15,433 nucleotides of DNA from NCBI GenBank assembly GCA_934555895.1, contig CAKTFH010000037.1, forward strand, positions 1 through 15,433, in the 5' to 3' direction. The notes under the pieces were generated by a model. The model saw only the letters and a program-made list of their open reading frames with translations. It was not told the origin of the DNA and ran no database searches. Source of the DNA: an uncultured Muribaculaceae bacterium. GTDB taxonomy: Bacteria; Bacteroidota; Bacteroidia; Bacteroidales; Muribaculaceae. The translations under genes and the position numbers were made by a program. Shown here piece by piece: positions 6,300-15,140 of this stretch; the first letter of the stretch is position 1, and each line of letters begins with the position of its first letter.

Positions 6300-8084
6300 A
6301 TGAAGAATATCAGGAATTTCTGTATTATAGCCCATATTGACCACGGCAAGAGCACTCTTGCCGACCGTTTGCTCGAATACACCGACACAGTTGCCGGAAA
6401 AGATCTCCAGGCACAGGTGCTCGACGACATGGACCTCGAGCGTGAGCGTGGCATAACCATCAAGAGTCATGCCATACAGATGGATTACGCCTTTGAAGGC
6501 GAAAGGTATACGCTTAATCTGATTGACACTCCGGGACACGTTGACTTCTCCTACGAGGTGTCGCGTTCAATAGCCGCATGCGAGGGCGCACTTCTCATTG
6601 TGGATGCCACCCAGGGAATTCAGGCACAGACTATATCGAATCTTTACATGGCCATCGATTCCAATCTTGAGATTATCCCCGTAATCAACAAGGTGGACCT
6701 TGAGAGCGCAAATCCTGACGAGGTGGAGGACCAGATTGTAGACCTGCTCGGATGCCGCCGCGATGAGATTATACGTGCTTCGGGTAAGACGGGTCTGGGT
6801 GTGCCGGAAATTCTGCGCGCCATCATAGAGCGTGTGCCTGCTCCCGCCGGTGACCCGGAGGCGCCGCTACAGGCGCTGATTTTCGACTCAGTCTTCAATC
6901 CGTTTCGTGGTATCATAGCATATTTCAAGATTCTTAACGGAACCATCCGCAAGGACGATTTCGTGAAGTTCGTCTCCACCGGCAAGGAATATCACGCCGA
7001 CGAAATAGGTGTGCTCAAACTCGACCTGCAGCCACGTGAAGAGCTTTCTGCAGGAAATGTGGGTTATATCATATCGGGCATAAAGACATCAAAGGAGGTG
7101 AAGGTGGGCGATACCATCACTCATGTCAACGATCCGGCTCCTGCCATCGAGGGTTTTGAGGAGGTGAAGCCTATGGTGTTCGCCGGCGTTTATCCCATCG
7201 AGGCCGAGGATTTCGAGAATCTCCGCTCATCGCTCGAGAAACTTCAGCTCAACGATGCCTCGCTCACATTCCAGCCCGAATCGTCGGTGGCACTCGGCTT
7301 CGGTTTCCGCTGCGGCTTCCTCGGACTGCTGCATATGGAGATTATCCAGGAGCGACTCAGCCGTGAGTTCAACATGGAGGTGATTACTACCGTGCCCAAC
7401 GTGTCATATAATGTATATGACAAGAAAGGCAATGTCACCGAGGTACACAATCCCTCCGGACTGCCCGACATCACTCTTATTGACCATATAGAGGAGCCAT
7501 ATATCCGTTCGTCGATTATCACCACGGCCGATTTCATCGGTCCTATAATGACCCTATGCCTCGGCAAGCGCGGCGAACTTGTGAAGCAGGATTTTATTTC
7601 CGGCAACCGCGTGGAACTTGTGTTCGACCTGCCGTTGGGTGAGATCGTGATAGATTTTTACGATAAACTTAAGTCGATTTCAAAGGGGTACGCCTCATTC
7701 GACTATCATCTTCACGATTTCCGCGACTCCAAGCTTGTGAAACTCGACATGCTTCTCAACGGTGAGAGTGTCGACGCACTTTCCACTCTCACCCATGCCG
7801 ACAATGCCGTGACCTTCGGCCGTCGTATGTGCGAGAAGCTAAAGGAGCTCATACCCCGTCATCAGTTTGATATAGCTATTCAGGCTGCTATCGGCGCCAA
7901 GATTATAGCGCGTGAAACAATCAAGGCCGTCAGAAAGGATGTCACCGCTAAATGCTACGGCGGCGATGTCAGCCGTAAGCGTAAGCTGCTCGAAAAGCAG
8001 AAGGCAGGTAAAAAACGTATGAAGCAAATCGGCTCGGTGCAGGTGCCCCAGAAGGCTTTCCTGGCTGTGCTGAAACTTGACTAA
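6300..8084 (+). CDS. lepA: elongation factor 4 (LepA), ribosomal GTPase
   Basis: A full-length 594-residue LepA/EF4, a translational GTPase that acts on the ribosome and affects back-translocation and 30S assembly. GTPase motifs are complete: AHIDHGKST (11-19), RGIT (50-53), DTPGH (76-80), NKVD (130-133), SGK (161-163). The LepA-specific C-terminal domain follows: [48 protein letters not shown] and [12 protein letters not shown] at the end. The start at 6300 gives the usual family N terminus [16 protein letters not shown]. It opens a probable operon with the TPR gene, whose ATG follows its stop with no gap. Confidence 0.97.
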   Translation: MKNIRNFCIIAHIDHGKSTLADRLLEYTDTVAGKDLQAQVLDDMDLERERGITIKSHAIQMDYAFEGERYTLNLIDTPGHVDFSYEVSRSIAACEGALLIVDATQGIQAQTISNLYMAIDSNLEIIPVINKVDLESANPDEVEDQIVDLLGCRRDEIIRASGKTGLGVPEILRAIIERVPAPAGDPEAPLQALIFDSVFNPFRGIIAYFKILNGTIRKDDFVKFVSTGKEYHADEIGVLKLDLQPREELSAGNVGYIISGIKTSKEVKVGDTITHVNDPAPAIEGFEEVKPMVFAGVYPIEAEDFENLRSSLEKLQLNDASLTFQPESSVALGFGFRCGFLGLLHMEIIQERLSREFNMEVITTVPNVSYNVYDKKGNVTEVHNPSGLPDITLIDHIEEPYIRSSIITTADFIGPIMTLCLGKRGELVKQDFISGNRVELVFDLPLGEIVIDFYDKLKSISKGYASFDYHLHDFRDSKLVKLDMLLNGESVDALSTLTHADNAVTFGRRMCEKLKELIPRHQFDIAIQAAIGAKIIARETIKAVRKDVTAKCYGGDVSRKRKLLEKQKAGKKRMKQIGSVQVPQKAFLAVLKLD

Positions 8085-10139
8085 ATGAAACATTCAAAGG
8101 ATTTCATAGCATATATCGTCCGCACTCTGGCATTTGTGACCATCGCACTGGCGCCGTCGTCGGTTGCAGCACAGATTAACGCCGAGCAGGTGCTCCGCGT
8201 AGGGCAGAATGCGCTTTATTTCGAGGACTATATGCTCTCGATTCAGTATTTCAACCAGGCTATCACGGCAAAGCCTTACCTGGCTCAGCCATATTTCATG
8301 CGAGCCATAGCGAAACTGAATCTGGAGGATTACCTCGGAGCAGAGGAGGATGCCTCGGCGGCCATTGAGCGAAATCCGTTTATAGCCGACGCCTATGAGG
8401 TGCGTGGCGTGGCCCGTCAGAATCGGGGCCTGCTTCGTGGCGCTATCGCCGACTACGACGCCGCGCTTAAACTGGTGGCCAAAAGCCGCGGACTACTGTT
8501 CAACAAAGCACTTGCACAGCAGGAGCTCGGAGAGCGTGACAGCGCTATGATGTCGATGAACGAGTTGCTTACGCAGTTCCCCGCTTTTGAGAACGGATAT
8601 GTGGGCCGGGCACGGCTCTATCTCGAGATGGGCGACACTGTGGCCGCTATGGCAGATGTTGACAAAGCTCTTGAAATCAACAAAAATCTTGCTAATGCCT
8701 ATCTTATCCGGGCAGATGTGGCGATAAGCTCGCACAAGGATTATGAGAAGGCTTCCACAGACCTGTCGGAGGCCATAAGGCTTCAGCCGCGTGAGCCAGG
8801 TCTCTATATCAACCGTGCTTTCCTGCGGTATAATCTCGATGACTATTTCGGAGCTATGGCCGATTATGATTATGCTCTGCAACTCGACCCTCTGAATGTA
8901 CCGGCGCTGTTCAACCGCGGCCTTCTGCGTATGGAAGTGCGCGACTATGACAATGCGATAGCCGATTTCTCGCGTGCGCTGGAAATAGATCCCAAAGATT
9001 ACCGTTCTCTTTACAATCGCGCGTGGCTTTACAGCGAAAAACGCGACATAAAGCATGCTATGGCCGATGTCGATTCGCTCATCGCAGCTTTCCCTAATCT
9101 TCCTGAGGCATTCTACATGCGCAGCAACCTCAACCGCACTGCCGGGCAGATGCGTAAAGCCGAGGCCGACTACAACCGTGCGCTCGCTCTGGCAAAGTCG
9201 CTCCCTTCCGGTACTTCCGATATAGCTATGGAGGCCACAAGTCACGATGCTCCCGACAGTCAGAGCGCTCCTGACAAGCGTCCCGCCGGTGGAGGCCGAC
9301 GGGAGGAGGATACGCTTACGCCTGAAAAGGTGGCGCAGCGTTTCACGGCGCTCCGCACCGTGGAGAGTCAGGTGGAAGTGGAGGAGGAATTCAACAACAA
9401 GAACATCCGTGGCCGTGTGCAGGACCGTTCGCGGCGCATCGAGCTTGAACCGATGTTCGCTTTGAGCTATTACACCGCTCCCACTGAGCTCCGGCAGAGT
9501 GCTTACTATCTTAAGGAAATCGATGATGTGAACTCAACGCGTGTGCTCCGTTTCCTCGTGCAGCTCACCAACGACGACATCACGCTCGACGACGAGGAGA
9601 AGATAAATCGTCATTTCCGTTCGATAGAGTATTTCAATTCATACCTCGCGACACACACACCACGAGCCATCGATTATTTCGGCCGCGCGATGGATTTCGC
9701 CATGCTGCGCGACTATGCGTCGGCTGTATCCGATCTCAATCGTGCTCTGGAGCTCACACCCGATTTCGCATTGGGATATTTTGCACGCGGAGTGGCTCGC
9801 TACATGGCGATGCGTGCGGGTAACGGAACCACAGGTGCGCCGCAGGCTGAAATCAGGGCCATTGTAGACGATTTCGACCATGCTGCCGAACTTTCGCCCC
9901 GCATGGCTTTCGCGCATTATAATAAAGGCAATGTGCTTGCGGCTCTGGGCGACTATACTTCGGCTCTGCGTGCATTCAACAAAGCGATAGAAATTAAGCC
10001 CGACTTCGGCGAGGCTTATTACAACAGGGGATATGTCTACTTCCAGCTCGGCGACCGCGACCGCGGAGTGGCCAATCTTTCGAAAGCGGGAGAACTCGGA
10101 GTGGTGCCGTCCTACAGCCTTATAAAGCGCATGAACTGA
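8085..10139 (+). CDS. exported tetratricopeptide-repeat protein
   Basis: 684 residues. Residues 1-29 are a signal peptide (hydrophobic core AFVTIALAP, cleavage after SVAA), so the protein is periplasmic or envelope-bound. Residues about 33-370 hold ten consecutive TPR units, easily seen from recurring motifs such as AIADYDAALKL, GAMADYDYALQLDP and NAIADFSRALEIDP. A charged, low-complexity linker (about 375-415, with DKRPAGGGRREED) separates these from a non-TPR segment and a second TPR block (about 525-670, SAVSDLNRALELTP, SALRAFNKAIEIKP). TPR arrays bind other proteins; no catalytic motif is visible. The ATG immediately follows the lepA TAA, so translation is probably coupled. The partner is not identifiable from sequence. 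Confidence 0.88.
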   Translation: MKHSKDFIAYIVRTLAFVTIALAPSSVAAQINAEQVLRVGQNALYFEDYMLSIQYFNQAITAKPYLAQPYFMRAIAKLNLEDYLGAEEDASAAIERNPFIADAYEVRGVARQNRGLLRGAIADYDAALKLVAKSRGLLFNKALAQQELGERDSAMMSMNELLTQFPAFENGYVGRARLYLEMGDTVAAMADVDKALEINKNLANAYLIRADVAISSHKDYEKASTDLSEAIRLQPREPGLYINRAFLRYNLDDYFGAMADYDYALQLDPLNVPALFNRGLLRMEVRDYDNAIADFSRALEIDPKDYRSLYNRAWLYSEKRDIKHAMADVDSLIAAFPNLPEAFYMRSNLNRTAGQMRKAEADYNRALALAKSLPSGTSDIAMEATSHDAPDSQSAPDKRPAGGGRREEDTLTPEKVAQRFTALRTVESQVEVEEEFNNKNIRGRVQDRSRRIELEPMFALSYYTAPTELRQSAYYLKEIDDVNSTRVLRFLVQLTNDDITLDDEEKINRHFRSIEYFNSYLATHTPRAIDYFGRAMDFAMLRDYASAVSDLNRALELTPDFALGYFARGVARYMAMRAGNGTTGAPQAEIRAIVDDFDHAAELSPRMAFAHYNKGNVLAALGDYTSALRAFNKAIEIKPDFGEAYYNRGYVYFQLGDRDRGVANLSKAGELGVVPSYSLIKRMN

Positions 10140-10206
10140 CACTATTCTCTTCTGGGTGACCGGAAGGGCTCCTTTAATGATACTTGACAATCAATGTAAA
10201 TCAAAT

Positions 10207-11739
10207 ATGACTATGACAGATTCAGACCTTAAGACACTGCAGGCCCGCGGAATAACCGAGGAGCAGCTGCAGGCACAAGTGAACAGGTTCGTCACCGGTT
10301 TTCCATATCTCAGAATTTACGATTCGGCACGTGTAGGGCAGGGCATAACCTGTCTCGATGCCGACGGGGAAAATTCAGCCATCGCACGCTGGAAAAAATA
10401 TCTCGCCGACGGTGGCAAGGTCACCAAGTTTGTGCCAGCTTCGGGCGCTGCTTCGCGTATGTTCAAGGCTCTGTTTGCTTTCGTCGATGGAGCCGAGGCT
10501 CATCCTGCCGAGGGCTCTGATGTCGACCGCCTGCTCAAAGGCATCCACAATGTGGCTTTCTTCAATGAACTCAACGATGTGGTTATGCGCAGGTTTGGCG
10601 CCGATGTCGACGCTCTTCTGGCTCAGGGTCGCGAAAAAGATGTGATTGGCTCGATTATTCTTCCTGAAGGCCTCAATTATGGCAATCTGCCCAAGGGCCT
10701 TCTCACTTTCCACCATGCCGAGGGTGGTGTCACCCGTACTCCGGTTGAGGAGCAGCTTGTGGAGGGCGCGCAGATGGCCCGTCAGGCCGACGGTTCGGTT
10801 AACATGCATCTCACTGTGTCAGGAGCGCATCGCCAGGCGTTCGGGCAGAAGCTCGCACAAGCTGTGCCTGCCATAGAGCGGAAGATGGGAGTGAAAATCA
10901 ACGTAGGTATGTCGGAGCAGAAACCTTCCACCGACACTGTGGCAGTGAACGAGGATAATTCGCTTTTTCGCGACGAGAACGGGAATCTCGTGTTCCGTCC
11001 CGGAGGGCATGGCGCTCTCATTCAGAATCTCAACGACATTAACGGTCAGGTGGTGTTCATCAAGAATATCGACAATGTGGTGCCCGACACACTGCGTGCC
11101 GACACGCTGAAATTCAAGATGGTGCTTGGCGGCTATCTTATCGAGCTACACGACAAGGTGTCGGAAGCCATTGCACTTATCGACAGCCGCTCGTACACCG
11201 AAAAACAGTTGCGGCAGATTGTCGGGTTCATGGAGGATGCTTTCAGCATGGACGCGCCTGAGTTCCATGACCTGTCGGGAGAAGACCTTGCCACATATCT
11301 CCGTGCAAAGCTCGATCGCCCAATGCGTGTATGCGGCATGGTGCGCAACGAGGGCGAGCCTGGCGGCGGCCCTTACATTGCCTACAATTCCGACGGTTCG
11401 CGTTCGCTGCAGATTCTGGAGAGCACCCAGATTGACCTCTCCAAGGATGAGAACCGCGATATGATGGCAAAGGCCACGCACTTTAATCCGGTAGATCTGG
11501 TATGCTATGTGCGCGATAATGAAGGCCGCAACTACGACCTTACAAAATATGTCGACCATCAGACCGGTTTCATCTCTTCAAAATCGCTTCATGGCCGCTC
11601 GCTGAAGGCGCTTGAGCTTCCCGGTCTGTGGAACGGCTCGATGAGCGACTGGAACACTGCTTTTGTAGAAGTTCCTGTTAGTACATTCAATCCTGTAAAG
11701 ACCGTAAACGACCTCCTTCGCCCACAGCATCAGGGCTGA
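10207..11739 (+). CDS. DUF4301 family protein, probable UDP-sugar pyrophosphorylase-like enzyme
   Basis: 510 residues from the ATG at 10207; the frame extends to an ATG at 10156, but those codons look non-coding and 10207 gives a normal start (MTMTDSDL). I recognise it as DUF4301, typical of Bacteroidota. Several segments resemble the UDPGP nucleotidyltransferase family: a glycine loop SGAASRMFK (79-87), LPKGLL (161-166), RPGGHGALIQNL (264-275), VFIKNIDNV (283-291) and FNPVKTVNDLL (494-504), which parallels the FLPVK-DLL segment of UGPases. Their order is the same as in that family. This suggests nucleotide-sugar synthesis, which is inference, not established. It is cytoplasmic, with no signal peptide, and lies 67 bp after the TPR gene on the same strand, with no clear promoter between. 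Confidence 0.8.
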   Translation: MTMTDSDLKTLQARGITEEQLQAQVNRFVTGFPYLRIYDSARVGQGITCLDADGENSAIARWKKYLADGGKVTKFVPASGAASRMFKALFAFVDGAEAHPAEGSDVDRLLKGIHNVAFFNELNDVVMRRFGADVDALLAQGREKDVIGSIILPEGLNYGNLPKGLLTFHHAEGGVTRTPVEEQLVEGAQMARQADGSVNMHLTVSGAHRQAFGQKLAQAVPAIERKMGVKINVGMSEQKPSTDTVAVNEDNSLFRDENGNLVFRPGGHGALIQNLNDINGQVVFIKNIDNVVPDTLRADTLKFKMVLGGYLIELHDKVSEAIALIDSRSYTEKQLRQIVGFMEDAFSMDAPEFHDLSGEDLATYLRAKLDRPMRVCGMVRNEGEPGGGPYIAYNSDGSRSLQILESTQIDLSKDENRDMMAKATHFNPVDLVCYVRDNEGRNYDLTKYVDHQTGFISSKSLHGRSLKALELPGLWNGSMSDWNTAFVEVPVSTFNPVKTVNDLLRPQHQG

Positions 11740-11857
11740 TATATAGGTCGTCCAGATATATATCCCGCCGTGCATGGTCTGCCGCCGCTTTATGCTGTCG
11801 CGCTCCTGCATGGTGGGTATATTTATTGGGTATATTTATACTGTGTATATTTCTTTG

Positions 11858-11878
11858 GCCGATGCTCGGCACTTTTTT
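11858..11878 (+). terminator. probable intrinsic terminator of lepA-TPR-DUF4301 operon
   Basis: GCCGA (11858-11862) and TCGGC (11866-11870) form a 5-bp GC-rich stem with a TGC loop, followed by AC and six T. The stem is short, so efficiency is uncertain, but position and T tract fit an operon end about 120 nt after the DUF4301 stop. Confidence 0.45.
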
Positions 11879-11913
11879 GATCCTTTCGGTAATCAACTTT
11901 CAACTGCAAATTG

Positions 11914-11945
11914 TTGTTAATATCATAAAATATATACTAACTTTG
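11914..11945 (+). promoter_or_regulatory. promoter of DUF4836-like lipoprotein gene
   Basis: TTG at 11914-11916, a 21-nt AT-rich spacer, then TAACTTTG at 11938-11945 followed by C: a full -7 match. The RNA would start near 11952, leaving a leader of about 100 nt. Confidence 0.55.
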
Positions 11946-12007
11946 CATCGCCTTTCAAGGGGAGCATGTGACGAATATGTTATTCATGGTATCATGCTTC
12001 ATGACAA

Positions 12008-12027
12008 GCCACACTAAAGTGTGCGGC
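12008..12027 (+). other. hairpin in leader of lipoprotein gene
   Basis: GCCACAC (12008-12014) pairs with GTGTG plus GGC (12019-12027, one bulged C) around a TAAA loop. It lies about 30 nt before the ATG at 12056, inside the leader and inside a 22-codon open frame. No T tract follows, so it is not a classical terminator; a role in RNA stability or translation control is possible. Confidence 0.35.
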
Positions 12028-12055
12028 ATGTTATCCGATTACTGAATATAGGGAA

Positions 12056-13492
12056 ATGAATATCAGAATAGTTAGGAGTAGCTTCATGCATGATTGTGTT
12101 GGCGGCATGGTGTTTCTTGCCTGCCTCATGACATTGATAGGCTCGGGTTGCTCCGGTCGCCGTGGCGGCGACCCTGTTGAGCAGGTCCCGGCATCGGCCG
12201 TGATAGTGGAGGAAATCAATCTTGCGGCCATGCTTAAAGAGGCGGGAGTGTCTTTTCCGGTCTGCGGTGACTCACTTTCGGCTGAAGCCGCTGAGGTGCT
12301 CAGTCTGGTGGCACCTTCCTCGCTTGTGCAGCAGATGAAATATCTCATGCCATGCTTCGATGGTCTCGAACTGAGCCGTGTGGTGTGTTTCACTTCGGCT
12401 GAGGGCGCCGATATTCTTGTAGTGCCTCTGGCAGACAACGATGTTCTTGAAAAGTATCTGGAGGAAGAGAGCGGTGAACTCGATGAAACCGATGGGCTTC
12501 TTGTGGCATATCATGCTGGTGCGGTGGTGGCTATAAGCGATAACCGATTCTGCTGGGTGGGGCCTGATCTGATGTCGGTTATCGAGGCACGGTCGGCGGC
12601 CAGTCATGGAAACTTTGTTGAAATAAAGGGCGTGACCGACTTTTTGCGCTCCGACGATGTGTTTAATCTTGCGGTAAACTGCGGCAATTCCTCTTTGAGC
12701 TATCTCGGCGGCATAAACCGGTGGCTGTGTATTGGCATGAAGATTACGCCTCAATCAGTGTCTCTTTCGGGCAAGGTTGTCAGCCGAGAGGGAATCCCCG
12801 ATTCTATCGGTGCGAATTTTGAGGTGATTGATACCGATTTTCTCCGGTATACCCCCGAGCGTGCTCCCGTTGTGCTCGCGTTTGGAAAATTCAGCGGCAA
12901 TGTGCGAGGTCTCTCCATGTTGCTTGACCGTTTTGCGCCTATTTATCTCGATGAGGCCGATGGCACCACAGCGCTATACGCGCAGCCTGTTTCGGGCAGT
13001 GTGGAGGCTGTGCGCAATCAGACCTCCGGTTCCTGGAATGTCGCTACCATGGTGCATCTCCCTGACACCTGCCTTGAGGCTGCGATTAAGCGATATAAAG
13101 AAACCGCGCCTACTACTCTGACAAATCTCGACGAGGGTGATGTCCAGTGGACTTATGCAGTGGAAGAAAACGAATATTATTTTGGTGATTTCCACGGCAA
13201 TCTGGTTTTCTCTCTCAATAGGGAGATAGCGCCGGAGTTTTCGGGAAACACCTATATCGACGACTTTGAGGGCTTGCGTGCTGCGCTTATAATAGATGTG
13301 CCGGCCGGAGGAGTGCTGGCGCAGGCATGGAATCTTCCTTACGGTTTTACTTTTAAAGTGAAGGTAGATGCCGTCGGCTGGAAAACGCGCATCACTTTCA
13401 ACGGCACTTCGATGCCTGCATTCCGCACGTTGCTCGATATGCCTCAGCTCCGGGATTTCAACACCAAAGCCCGCTCGATGGCGGGGATGTAA
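12056..13492 (+). CDS. predicted lipoprotein, DUF4836-like
   Basis: 478 residues. The N terminus is a lipoprotein signal: basic start, hydrophobic GGMVFLACLMTLI and lipobox GSGC, with Cys32 as lipid site. The next segment, VPASAVIVEEINLAAMLKEAG, and the overall length and beta-rich layout recall the Bacteroidota DUF4836 lipoproteins, whose function is unknown. The match is by general pattern only. No catalytic motif is visible. It is probably held on the periplasmic side of a membrane or exposed on the surface. The gene has its own promoter and a strong hairpin just after its TAA, so it is monocistronic. It converges with tetR. Confidence 0.65.
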   Translation: MNIRIVRSSFMHDCVGGMVFLACLMTLIGSGCSGRRGGDPVEQVPASAVIVEEINLAAMLKEAGVSFPVCGDSLSAEAAEVLSLVAPSSLVQQMKYLMPCFDGLELSRVVCFTSAEGADILVVPLADNDVLEKYLEEESGELDETDGLLVAYHAGAVVAISDNRFCWVGPDLMSVIEARSAASHGNFVEIKGVTDFLRSDDVFNLAVNCGNSSLSYLGGINRWLCIGMKITPQSVSLSGKVVSREGIPDSIGANFEVIDTDFLRYTPERAPVVLAFGKFSGNVRGLSMLLDRFAPIYLDEADGTTALYAQPVSGSVEAVRNQTSGSWNVATMVHLPDTCLEAAIKRYKETAPTTLTNLDEGDVQWTYAVEENEYYFGDFHGNLVFSLNREIAPEFSGNTYIDDFEGLRAALIIDVPAGGVLAQAWNLPYGFTFKVKVDAVGWKTRITFNGTSMPAFRTLLDMPQLRDFNTKARSMAGM

Positions 13493-13501
13493 ATTGTAAT
13501 G

Positions 13502-13560
13502 AAAACATATTGCCGTGGTGTCGGACGATTCTTTCCTTGACACCGCGGCAATATGTTTTT
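13502..13560. terminator. long hairpin terminator between convergent genes
   Basis: Two 21-nt arms (13502-13522 and 13539-13559) pair with a 16-nt loop. On the plus-strand RNA there are 20 Watson-Crick pairs and one G-U; on the minus-strand RNA the same position is an A-C mismatch. Both ends carry A4/T4-5, so it can stop transcription from both the lipoprotein gene and tetR. Confidence 0.85.
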
Positions 13561-13588
13561 ATCGATGTTTTATCGATTATGGACGCTT

Positions 13589-14305
13589 TCAGCTGATTCT
13601 TTCGAGACAACGTGTTATCGCTTCATCGCTGAGGCCTTCCTGGCGCAGGCAGTCGGCCAGCTCCTTGCGCTTGCGTTTCATCTCTTTGTCATGGAAGAGC
13701 ATGTTTGCGAATTTATGCATGGCCTTCTTCAGACGGTCGCAGCCATCGTGGGTGTTTATGTCGATTCCGGCAAATGTCGAGCGCTCTTTGTGCAGCACTA
13801 TAAAAAATATTCCCGCTACAATCAGTGCCGAGAGAGCTACGGCGTCAATTTCGTCATCTTTGAAAAACTCGTCATATCTGCATGTCAGACCAGCTGTGTC
13901 CATTTCACGTAGGCGTGCCGTACGTTCGGTGGTTGGGGTGCTTTCAGCTATCTCCCAACGCAATATTTCTGTCATGATGCTGTCTTCAAGCAATGCGTTG
14001 AAGAGCTTTTCCAACGCATCCCCGTAACCTTTCTCTGTAGGTAGGGTCTCGTTGGATCCTTTATAAAGGTCGCTGATCCAATAGTCGTAGCGTTTTACAA
14101 ATGTATCATAAAATTCGTCGAGATTTTTATAACGGTTGTAAAACACTATCGGCTCAATCTTTGCACGTTTTACTATATCGGTGACCAATGCCATCGAAAA
14201 TCCCCTTTTCTTGATTTGTGCAATCGCTGCTTTCAGAATCGCCGATTCGATATCGGCTTTTGAGCGGCGAGGTCTTCGGGGCTTGATTTCATTCATTGTC
14301 TCCAT
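13589..14305 (-). CDS. TetR/AcrR-family transcriptional regulator
   Basis: 238 residues. A basic N-terminal arm (KPRRPRRSK) leads into the three-helix TetR DNA-binding domain: IESAILKAAIAQIKKRGFSM, VTDIVKRAKIEPIVFYNRYK, NLDEFYDTFVK (residues about 18-71), with the helix-turn-helix at about 38-60. The rest is helical and would bind a ligand and form dimers. The last 35 residues are highly charged (DKEMKRKRKEL). Two starts are possible, 14305 and 14296. TetR members usually control a neighbouring transporter or enzyme; none is adjacent here, so the target is elsewhere or the regulator is autoregulatory. A leftward promoter 550 bp upstream could drive it with a very long leader. Confidence 0.88.
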   Translation of the reverse strand: METMNEIKPRRPRRSKADIESAILKAAIAQIKKRGFSMALVTDIVKRAKIEPIVFYNRYKNLDEFYDTFVKRYDYWISDLYKGSNETLPTEKGYGDALEKLFNALLEDSIMTEILRWEIAESTPTTERTARLREMDTAGLTCRYDEFFKDDEIDAVALSALIVAGIFFIVLHKERSTFAGIDINTHDGCDRLKKAMHKFANMLFHDKEMKRKRKELADCLRQEGLSDEAITRCLERIS

Positions 14306-14856
14306 TATGGTAAAATTTTTCGACGGATATGAGCTGCAATAATTCCCTTTCTTGGGTTATGCTCTTTAGCCGTTTTTAGTATTTATATTTGTGTGTCGAT
14401 TCCGACTGGTAATTTATTTCTTTCAATTCCCCTTCCTTTTTCATCTCTGGATGTTCCCTCAGTTTTCTCCTGTTTATATCCTTCCCAAATTATCTTCGTT
14501 TCCGATTATCTATATATCCGTGACATCAGTCGCGGTATAGATTTTTTGAAGAAATCATATGCTTTTACTATGCATCATGGCATGCAATATCTGTAATCTT
14601 ATTGAATCCTGTGGTAGGTTCTGCGAAAAAAAGATTGAAAATATATTGCGTTTTATTGAATATTTATTCGTAAAATGAGATTGTCTTTTTTATTCCCATC
14701 TGTCGGAGGATGTCTTGTTATGTAATATTATATAACTTGATTCAGCGCTATTTCGCTGTATGACATTTGGCTATACGTTATATCACACAATCTGTTATTA
14801 TGTTCGGCATTCTCCTTTTCTTTTCCTCCTTTCTTTATATATGAATCTGTTGCTGG

Positions 14857-14888
14857 CAAAGTTATTAAATCCTCAAAAACAATAGCAA
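14857..14888 (-). promoter_or_regulatory. leftward promoter in long spacer
   Basis: On the minus strand TTG (14888-14886), a 21-nt spacer and TAACTTTG (14864-14857), followed by CC. The -7 is a perfect match. The RNA would start near 14850 and run toward tetR, so it is either the tetR promoter with a leader of about 545 nt or the promoter of an unannotated small RNA. Confidence 0.45.
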
Positions 14889-15068
14889 CTTTTTTGTAGC
14901 GTATGGGTCACTATCTGCAAATTAATTTTATGTGTTGGGTATATACGTTACATATTTTCCTATGATCGTTGTTCGGAATATATAACAGTATGGCGACTTG
15001 TTGCCCTTCGTGCGAATGTATAATTATTTTGTTGCGTAATTTATGGAAATACCCATATAATAACATTT

Positions 15069-15140
15069 GCCCGATTCTGTTTCACTCTTGATAGAGTAAG
15101 TGTTTTTTTGGGGGGGCGTATGTTTTTTTCTGAATCGGGC
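15069..15140. repeat. 9-bp inverted repeat enclosing T7, G7 and T7 tracts
   Basis: GCCCGATTC (15069-15077) and GAATCGGGC (15132-15140) are perfect inverted copies. Between them lie a small hairpin (ACTCT, TGAT, AGAGT, 15084-15097) followed shortly by T7 (15103-15109), G7 (15110-15116) and a second T7 (15123-15129). The inner hairpin plus T7 resembles a weak rightward terminator. Confidence 0.5.

Larger units (their letters stand above)
11740..12055 (+). other. spacer between DUF4301 and lipoprotein gene
   Basis: Holds, in order, an AT palindromic stretch (11748-11764), three GTATATTT copies (11817, 11830, 11845), a short GC hairpin with T tract, a promoter, and a structured leader with a 22-codon open frame (11977-12045) ending 10 nt before the lipoprotein ATG. 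No larger gene is supported. Confidence 0.5.

Noticed and set aside
12974..13543. 189-codon minus-strand frame opposite the lipoprotein gene
   Set aside because: It is a shadow of the plus-strand gene, which has a signal peptide, promoter and terminator; the minus frame also runs into the terminator hairpin.
14393..14596. 67-codon plus-strand frame after tetR
   Set aside because: Composition follows AT-rich spacer DNA, with no domain. The nearby TATATTTG has no -33 element and would place the start codon at the RNA start.
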